Source: Misgurnus anguillicaudatus (Eukaryota; Chordata; Actinopteri; Cypriniformes; Cobitidae). From it: a stretch of 64,000 nucleotides of DNA. Under the pieces are notes generated by a model. That model was not told where the DNA came from and did not search any database. It worked only from the letters and a program-made list of their open reading frames with translations. The DNA lies in assembly GCF_027580225.2 (NCBI RefSeq), contig NC_073346.2, forward strand, positions 4,086,501 through 4,150,500. Reading direction: 5' to 3'. Of this stretch, positions 57,917-64,000 are shown piece by piece; the stretch's first letter is position 1; every line of letters begins with the position of its first letter. Position numbers and translations under genes: made by a program.

Positions 57917-58708
57917 TTCTGTTGCCTTTGTTGTAGCCACCCGTGCTGTGTATCGCGCTTTCTTCCGAGGGAGCGTCCTTTTCAAAGACGCCAGGAGACA
58001 GACACGCGGGGGACGACCCGGTTTCCCATTTTGGTAGAGATGAAGGTTCAAGGTTCAATTTATTGCAATATAGTGTCAAACACAATTGGAATTCTTTACA
58101 GCCAGTCACGCATGGATGTAATGTGGCAAACGAAACATTAAGACAGAACAAGATATGACAATACACAGTCATATGGAAGGTGAATGGAAGGTGCTAAGAG
58201 TAATAATGATACTTACACTAATACTGAATGATAAAAGTAGGAGTAATAGAAACAATAAAGTGCAAACAGTGCATTCAGTCCTGAAAAGGAATTGAACTGT
58301 CATTAAGCAGCCAGGCGGCCGTGGGAAAGAAGCTCAGGCGATGCCGGGATTTTGCAGTTCTCGGGAGCCGAAGCCTTCTACCTGAAGGGAGCAGCTGAAA
58401 CATGGTACAGCCTGGATGAGATGGGTCAGACATAATTTTTCTTGCCCTTCTCACAGCCCTGAGGTTGTGAAGGGATTCCAGAGAAGGTAGAGAGGTGTTG
58501 ATCACTCTCTCTGCCGAGCGGATCACCCGCTGCAGCTTGGCCTTGTCCTTGGCTGCTGCAGCAGGGAACCATATAATTATTGATTGTGTAATAATGGATT
58601 TAATGATGGCAGAGTAAAACCGGATTAATATTTAATAATGAAGTTTTGCAGCTGGCCTCCAGAATCCAGCTGTCTTCTCCAAGCATGACTTCCCTGGTTT
58701 CTGGCGTT

Positions 58709-58781
58709 GGGCCAGTGGCGCAATGGATAATGCGTCTGACTACGGATCAGAAGATTCTAGGTTCGACTCCTGGCTGGCTCG
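58709..58781 (+). tRNA. tRNA-Arg-ACG: tRNA-Arg (ACG), unit 24, U23 variant
   Basis: Has the D-stem G-U pair described for unit 6. Confidence 0.95.
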
Positions 58782-59049
58782 ATCCTGTTTTTACTCCTTC
58801 CTCCCACACGTTGGGTGTCTGCTGTCCTGCGTCAACATGCCTCAGTAGAGCAGAGGACGCACACCAGGCTCTGATTGCTCAGATGGCGGAGCGCAGGACT
58901 GCAGGCAGGCAATTTAGCCGTCCAACCTTAGGTCGATGGGCCGGAGGCAGTGAAGCTTTGCCTCTTGGAGGTGCTGCGATCCTTGCCTTCGAAGCCAGCG
59001 TTGCGCATAACCCGGCCGGTGAAAAAGGCAAGCGCACGTCAAAAGAGCG

Positions 59050-59121
59050 TTCCCTGACCGGGAATCGAACCCGGGCCGCGGCGGTGAGAGCGCCGAATCC
59101 TAGCCACTAGACCACCAGGGA
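59050..59121 (-). tRNA. tRNA-Glu-CTC: tRNA-Glu (CTC), unit 24
   Basis: Same sequence as the copy at 256-327. Confidence 0.96.
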
Positions 59122-59213
59122 GGACACGCTGGCCTTCAGGCCGTGGATGCCTGGCACACTGTGCGGAAGGAAAACGGGGCTAAAGTCTCAAACTAGTCGA
59201 CAAAAGGGCACCC

Positions 59214-59287
59214 TGCCCCGTGTGAGGCTCGAACTCACGACCTTCAGATTATGAGACTGACGCGCTGCCTAACTGCGCCAACGAGGC
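59214..59287 (-). tRNA. tRNA-Met-CAT: tRNA-Met (CAT), unit 24
   Basis: Same sequence as the copy at 420-493. Intact, unlike its neighbours on both sides. Confidence 0.96.
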
Positions 59288-60411
59288 ACGCCCAGACCGG
59301 CGGCTCCTGGGTGGCCCCTTGCGTCTGGTTGCGTGGCATTTTGTGCGCCACCAGCGAGGAAACTCCTGCGAGGAGAGCACGACTGGGCTTCTTGCACTCT
59401 GGCTACCCACACTGAGGACCTTCAGGTTCTTAATATGTTACACGTACAGAAACAACTTCAAGGAGACACAGAGGGGCTATGTCATGCCCAGGATTCCTAT
59501 CGTCTTTTAAATGGTGTCGAGAATGGCACGCCTGCCGTTGCTGGACGATCTTGGCGCACATGCTCTCAGGCTAGATAAAACCCATTATAAATAAACACTT
59601 ACATTTGACACATTTGACACAGCTGACAGATTAATGGAATAACGTTACATATCCACAATGCAAAGTCCCAGTTATTCAGTGATCACGTGTTTGGCTCGTC
59701 TTTAGCCTCATTATCTAGTAGAAAAACTTAAATTGTGCTAAAGTTGAAAGACTGTCCTATGTAAGTTGGTGACGTGTTCCACGTATTAGAGTCTGTTAAA
59801 GTAAAAGCTCTGCGGCCATTGCCTGTGGCAGTAAACTGTACTTCGCACTCACCTCTTGAAGAATCTCTTGTTTGCCTTGTGTGCTCGAGACACAACGCCA
59901 CCGGTTCTTTTAAGGATGTCGCCGCCGTATGGTTAACTGTTGTCTACATTAGAAGGCAACTGCGAACCATAAAAAGGCCCTGAGACGTACAGAGATGGCG
60001 CTTTTTCGCTAAATTGCAATGCCGGCGTCCATCCGCATTTGATCAAGTATTTTCATTGCGCGTTCAAGTAGAACGAGCAGGGTCTGAGAATGGCGATTCC
60101 TTTTTGTGACCCTGTTCTAAAACAGTATGATCAGGCGGGAAAGGATCATTGAATGCAAAACCACTTTGACAGCATCCGTTACAGGGCATATGGAGACGGG
60201 CTGCGTGTGCTTTTGGCAAATGAAAGGCTTCGGGCACATTGTTCCTCATTTCGAAAAATCCACATTCGTCACTATTTCAAGGCGTTTGTGAAGAAATAAA
60301 TAAGAATTAAAGATGAGCTGCATGAAGGCAATAAAATCGTGAGTCATTCCAAAAGTTACACCGGCACATTCGCTGAGGAGCGCAATCGACTCGCTCGGGC
60401 CAGCTGGGGTG

Positions 60412-60494
60412 GTCAGGATGGCCGAGCGGTCTAAGGCGCTGCGTTCAGGTCGCAGTCTCCTCTGGAGGCGTGGGTTCGAATCCCACTTCTGACA
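60412..60494 (+). tRNA. tRNA-Leu-CAG: tRNA-Leu (CAG), unit 24
   Basis: Same sequence as the copy at 1617-1699. Confidence 0.96.
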
Positions 60495-61286
60495 TTCTGT
60501 TGCCTTTGTTGTAGCCACCCGTGCTGTGTATCGCGCTTTCTTCCGAGGGAGCGTCCTTTTCAAAGACGCCAGGAGACAGGCACGCGGGGGACGACCCGGT
60601 TTCCCATTTTGGTAGAGATGAAGGTTCAAGGTTCAATTTATTGCAATATAGTGTCAAACACAATTGGAATTCTTTACAGCCAGTCACGCATGGATGTAAT
60701 GTGGCAAACGAAACATTAAGACAGAACAAGATATGACAATACACAGTCATATGGAAGGTGAATGGAAGGTGCTAAGAGTAATAATGATACTTACACTAAT
60801 ACTGAATGATAAAAGTAGGAGTAATAGAAACAATAAAGTGCAAACAGTGCATTCAGTCCTGAAAAGGAATTGAACTGTCATTAAGCAGCCAGGCGGCCGT
60901 GGGAAAGAAGCTCAGGCGATGCCGGGATTTTGCAGTTCTCGGGAGCCGAAGCCTTCTACCTGAAGGGAGCAGCTGAAACATGGTACAGCCTGGATGAGAT
61001 GGGTCAGACATAATTTTTCTTGCCCTTCTCACAGCCCTGAGGTTGTGAAGGGATTCCAGAGAAGGTAGAGAGGTGTTGATCACTCTCTCTGCCGAGCGGA
61101 TCACCCGCTGCAGCTTGGCCTTGTCCTTGGCTGCTGCAGCAGGGAACCATATAATTATTGATTGTGTAATAATGGATTTAATGATGGCAGAGTAAAACCG
61201 GATTAATATTTAATAATGAAGTTTTGCAGCTGGCCTCCAGAATCCAGCTGTCTTCTCCAAGCATGACTTCCCTGGTTTCTGGCGTT

Positions 61287-61359
61287 GGGCCAGTGGCGCA
61301 ATGGATAATGCGTCTGACTACGGATCAGAAGATTCTAGGTTCGACTCCTGGCTGGCTCG
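61287..61359 (+). tRNA. tRNA-Arg-ACG: tRNA-Arg (ACG), unit 25, U23 variant
   Basis: Has the D-stem G-U pair described for unit 6. Confidence 0.95.
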
Positions 61360-61627
61360 ATCCTGTTTTTACTCCTTCCTCCCACACGTTGGGTGTCTGC
61401 TGTCCTGCGTCAACATGCCTCAGTAGAGCAGAGGACGCACACCAGGCTCTGATTGCTCAGATGGCGGAGCGCAGGACTGCAGGCAGGCAATTTAGCCGTC
61501 CAACCTTAGGTCGATGGGCCGGAGGCAGTGAAGCTTTGCCTCTTGGAGGTGCTGCGATCCTTGCCTTCGAAGCCAGCGTTGCGCATAACCCGGCCGGTGA
61601 AAAAGGCAAGCGCACGTCAAAAGAGCG

Positions 61628-61699
61628 TTCCCTGACCGGGAATCGAACCCGGGCCGCGGCGGTGAGAGCGCCGAATCCTAGCCACTAGACCACCAGGGA
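61628..61699 (-). tRNA. tRNA-Glu-CTC: tRNA-Glu (CTC), unit 25
   Basis: Same sequence as the copy at 256-327. Confidence 0.96.
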
Positions 61700-61791
61700 G
61701 GACACGCTGGCCTTCAGGCCGTGGATGCCTGGCACACTGTGCGGAAGGAAAACGGGGCTAAAGTCTCAAACTAGTCGACAAAAGGGCACCC

Positions 61792-61861
61792 TGCCCCGTG
61801 TGAGGCTCGAACTCACGACCTTCAGATTATGAGACTGACGCGCTGCCTAACTGCGCCAACG
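61792..61861 (-). pseudogene. tRNA-Met (CAT), 5'-truncated, unit 25
   Basis: Same junction and same loss of bases 1-4 as the unit 23 copy, so the two derive from one deletion event. Confidence 0.9.
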
Positions 61862-62489
61862 TATTAGAGTCTGTTAAAGTAAAAGCTCTGCGGCCATTGC
61901 CTGTGGCAGTAAACTGTACTTCGCACTCACCTCTTGAAGAATCTCTTGTTTGCCTTGTGTGCTCGAGACACAACGCCACCGGTTCTTTTAAGGATGTCGC
62001 CGCCGTATGGTTAACTGTTGTCTACATTAGAAGGCAACTGCGAACCATAAAAAGGCCCTGAGACGTACAGAGATGGCGCTTTTTCGCTAAATTGCAATGC
62101 CGGCGTCCATCCGCATTTGATCAAGTATTTTCATTGCGCGTTCAAGTAGAACGAGCAGGGTCTGAGAATGGCGATTCCGTTTTGTGACCCTGTTCTAAAA
62201 CAGTATGATCAAGGGGGAAAGGATCATTGAATGCAAAACCACTTTGACAGCATCCGTTACAGGGCATATGGAGACGGGCTGCGTGTGCTTTTGGCAAATG
62301 AAAGGCTTCGGGCACATTGTTCCTCATTTCGAAAAATCCACATTCGTCACTATTTCAAGGCGTTTGTGAAGAAATAAATAAGAATTAAAGATGAGCTGCA
62401 TGAAGGCAATAAAATCGTGAGTCATTCCAAAAGTTACACCGGCACATTCGCTGAGGAGCGCAATTGACTCGCTCTGGCCAGCTGGGGTG

Positions 62490-62572
62490 GTCAGGATGGC
62501 CGAGCGGTCTAAGGCGCTGCGTTCAGGTCGCAGTCTCCTCTGGAGGCGTGGGTTCGAATCCCACTTCTGACA
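62490..62572 (+). tRNA. tRNA-Leu-CAG: tRNA-Leu (CAG), unit 25
   Basis: Same sequence as the copy at 1617-1699. Confidence 0.96.
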
Positions 62573-63364
62573 TTCTGTTGCCTTTGTTGTAGCCACCCGT
62601 GCTGTGTATCGCGCTTTCTTCCGAGGGAGCGTCCTTTTCAAAGACGCCAGGAGACAGACACGCGGGGGACGACCCGGTTTCCCATTTTGGTAGAGATGAA
62701 GGTTCAAGGTTCAATTTATTGCAATATAGTGTCAAACACAATTGGAATTCTTTACAGCCAGTCACGCATGGATGTAATGTGGCAAACGAAACATTAAGAC
62801 AGAACAAGATATGACAATACACAGTCATATGGAAGGTGAATGGAAGGTGCTAAGAGTAATAATGATACTTACACTAATACTGAATGATAAAAGTAGGAGT
62901 AATAGAAACAATAAAGTGCAAACAGTGCATTCAGTCCTGAAAAGGAATTGAACTGTCATTAAGCAGCCAGGCGGCCGTGGGAAAGAAGCTCAGGCGATGC
63001 CGGGATTTTGCAGTTCTCGGGAGCCGAAGCCTTCTACCTGAAGGGAGCAGCTGAAACATGGTACAGCCTGGATGAGATGGGTCAGACATAATTTTTCTTG
63101 CCCTTCTCACAGCCCTGAGGTTGTGAAGGGATTCCAGAGAAGGTAGAGAGGTGTTGATCACTCTCTCTGCCGAGCGGATCACCCGCTGCAGCTTGGCCTT
63201 GTCCTTGGCTGCTGCAGCAGGGAACCATATAATTATTGATTGTGTAATAATGGATTTAATGATGGCAGAGTAAAACCGGATTAATATTTAATAATGAAGT
63301 TTTGCAGCTGGCCTCCAGAATCCAGCTGTCTTCTCCAAGCATGACTTCCCTGGTTTCTGGCGTT

Positions 63365-63437
63365 GGGCCAGTGGCGCAATGGATAATGCGTCTGACTACG
63401 GATCAGAAGATTCTAGGTTCGACTCCTGGCTGGCTCG
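63365..63437 (+). tRNA. tRNA-Arg-ACG: tRNA-Arg (ACG), unit 26, U23 variant
   Basis: Has the D-stem G-U pair described for unit 6. Confidence 0.95.
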
Positions 63438-63705
63438 ATCCTGTTTTTACTCCTTCCTCCCACACGTTGGGTGTCTGCTGTCCTGCGTCAACATGCCTCA
63501 GTAGAGCAGAGGACGCACACCAGGCTCTGATTGCTCAGATGGCGGAGCGCAGGACTGCAGGCAGGCAATTTAGCCGTCCAACCTTAGGTCGATGGGCCGG
63601 AGGCAGTGAAGCTTTGCCTCTTGGAGGTGCTGCGATCCTTGCCTTCGAAGCCAGCGTTGCGCATAACCCGGCCGGTGAAAAAGGCAAGCGCACGTCAAAA
63701 GAGCG

Positions 63706-63777
63706 TTCCCTGACCGGGAATCGAACCCGGGCCGCGGCGGTGAGAGCGCCGAATCCTAGCCACTAGACCACCAGGGA
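63706..63777 (-). tRNA. tRNA-Glu-CTC: tRNA-Glu (CTC), unit 26
   Basis: Same sequence as the copy at 256-327. Confidence 0.96.
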
Positions 63778-63869
63778 GGACACGCTGGCCTTCAGGCCGT
63801 GGATGCCTGGCACACTGTGCGGAAGGAAAACGGGGCTAAAGTCTCAAACTAGTCGACAAAAGGGCACCC

Positions 63870-63943
63870 TGCCCCGTGTGAGGCTCGAACTCACGACCTT
63901 CAGATTATGAGACTGACGCGCTGCCTAACTGCGCCAACGAGGC
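63870..63943 (-). tRNA. tRNA-Met-CAT: tRNA-Met (CAT), unit 26
   Basis: Same sequence as the copy at 420-493. Only 57 bp of its 5' flank lies inside the window. Confidence 0.96.
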
Positions 63944-64000
63944 ACGCCCAGACCGGCGGCTCCTGGGTGGCCCCTTGCGTCTGGTTGCGTGGCATTTTGT

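Larger units (their letters stand above)
56631..58708 (+). repeat. Array unit 23 (2,078 bp, 500-bp deletion)
   Basis: A 500-bp deletion joins position 57205, inside tRNA-Met, to the distal spacer. The missing sequence corresponds to 54628-55127 of unit 22. Both breakpoints carry ACG, a 3-bp microhomology. The Tyr relic is at 56790-56877 and the LINE remnant at 58043-58657. Other markers match unit 22, the likely parent type. Confidence 0.97.
58709..61286 (+). repeat. Array unit 24 (2,578 bp)
   Basis: This full-length unit sits between two deleted ones. The Tyr relic is at 58868-58955 and the LINE remnant at 60621-61235. Upstream of tRNA-Leu it has the common caatcgact, unlike units 22, 23 and 25. 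Confidence 0.97.
61287..63364 (+). repeat. Array unit 25 (2,078 bp, same deletion as unit 23)
   Basis: The 500-bp deletion has the same junction, at 61861. The Tyr relic is at 61446-61533 and the LINE remnant at 62699-63313. I noticed no difference from unit 23. Confidence 0.97.
1..64000. repeat. Tandem tRNA-gene array, unit about 2,578 bp
   Basis: The same order of elements (Arg+, Tyr relic+, Glu-, Met-, spacer, Leu+, LINE remnant-) recurs from end to end. Spacings between successive tRNA-Arg starts are 2577, 2578 (most), 2583 (once) and 2078 (twice). The copies look about 99% alike by eye. The array starts and ends inside a unit. Tandem multi-tRNA units are known in vertebrates, for example the 3.18-kb Xenopus laevis tDNA repeat, but I do not recognise this gene combination from a specific species. 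Confidence 0.98.
63365..64000 (+). repeat. Array unit 26 (3'-partial, 636 bp)
   Basis: The window ends in the spacer just upstream of tRNA-Met. The Tyr relic is at 63524-63611. tRNA-Met is intact here, so the short/long alternation of units 23-25 continues. Confidence 0.95.

Noticed and set aside
1..64000. CRISPR array or prokaryotic tRNA operon
   Set aside because: Repeats are 2.6 kb with no spacer/repeat alternation. No CCA, Shine-Dalgarno sequences or bacterial genes are present. tRNA-Tyr has a eukaryotic-type intron.

Overview
The whole window is one tandem array of a repeat unit of about 2,578 bp, carrying nuclear-type tRNA genes. I count 25 unit periods: 23 complete full-length or shortened units between two partial units at the window edges (26 numbered units). 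No protein-coding gene is supported. The tRNAs are eukaryotic and vertebrate-like: no CCA is encoded, internal A and B boxes are present, T-run terminators follow most genes, and one relic keeps a tRNA-Tyr intron. The unit also holds a 5'-truncated LINE whose reverse-transcriptase C-terminus resembles those common in fish genomes. I infer a vertebrate, most likely a ray-finned fish; amphibian or cartilaginous fish is not excluded.

Each unit reads, left to right: tRNA-Arg(ACG) on +; a decayed tRNA-Tyr relic on +; tRNA-Glu(CTC) on -; tRNA-Met(CAT, elongator) on -; a spacer of about 1.1 kb with no recognised gene; tRNA-Leu(CAG) on +; a LINE 3' remnant on -; then the next tRNA-Arg. Arg and Glu converge on the Tyr relic. 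Met and Leu diverge across the long spacer. In total there are 102 tRNA loci: 25 Arg (one with a 4-nt insertion), 26 Glu, 26 Met (two lack their 5' end) and 25 Leu.

Units differ by only a few bases, as expected from concerted evolution by unequal exchange or gene conversion, and blocks of neighbouring units share markers. Units 1-2 and 18-20 share a 1-bp deletion (2,577-bp units). Units 8-11 share one substitution. The 3' ends of units 8-16 share another. Units 6-7 and 22-26 share a tRNA-Arg variant. Near the right end, units 23 and 25 carry the same 500-bp deletion and alternate with full units, forming a higher-order repeat of 4,656 bp. The array runs off both ends of the window, so its true copy number is unknown. 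The many short open reading frames are shadows repeated with the unit; several cross tRNA genes.
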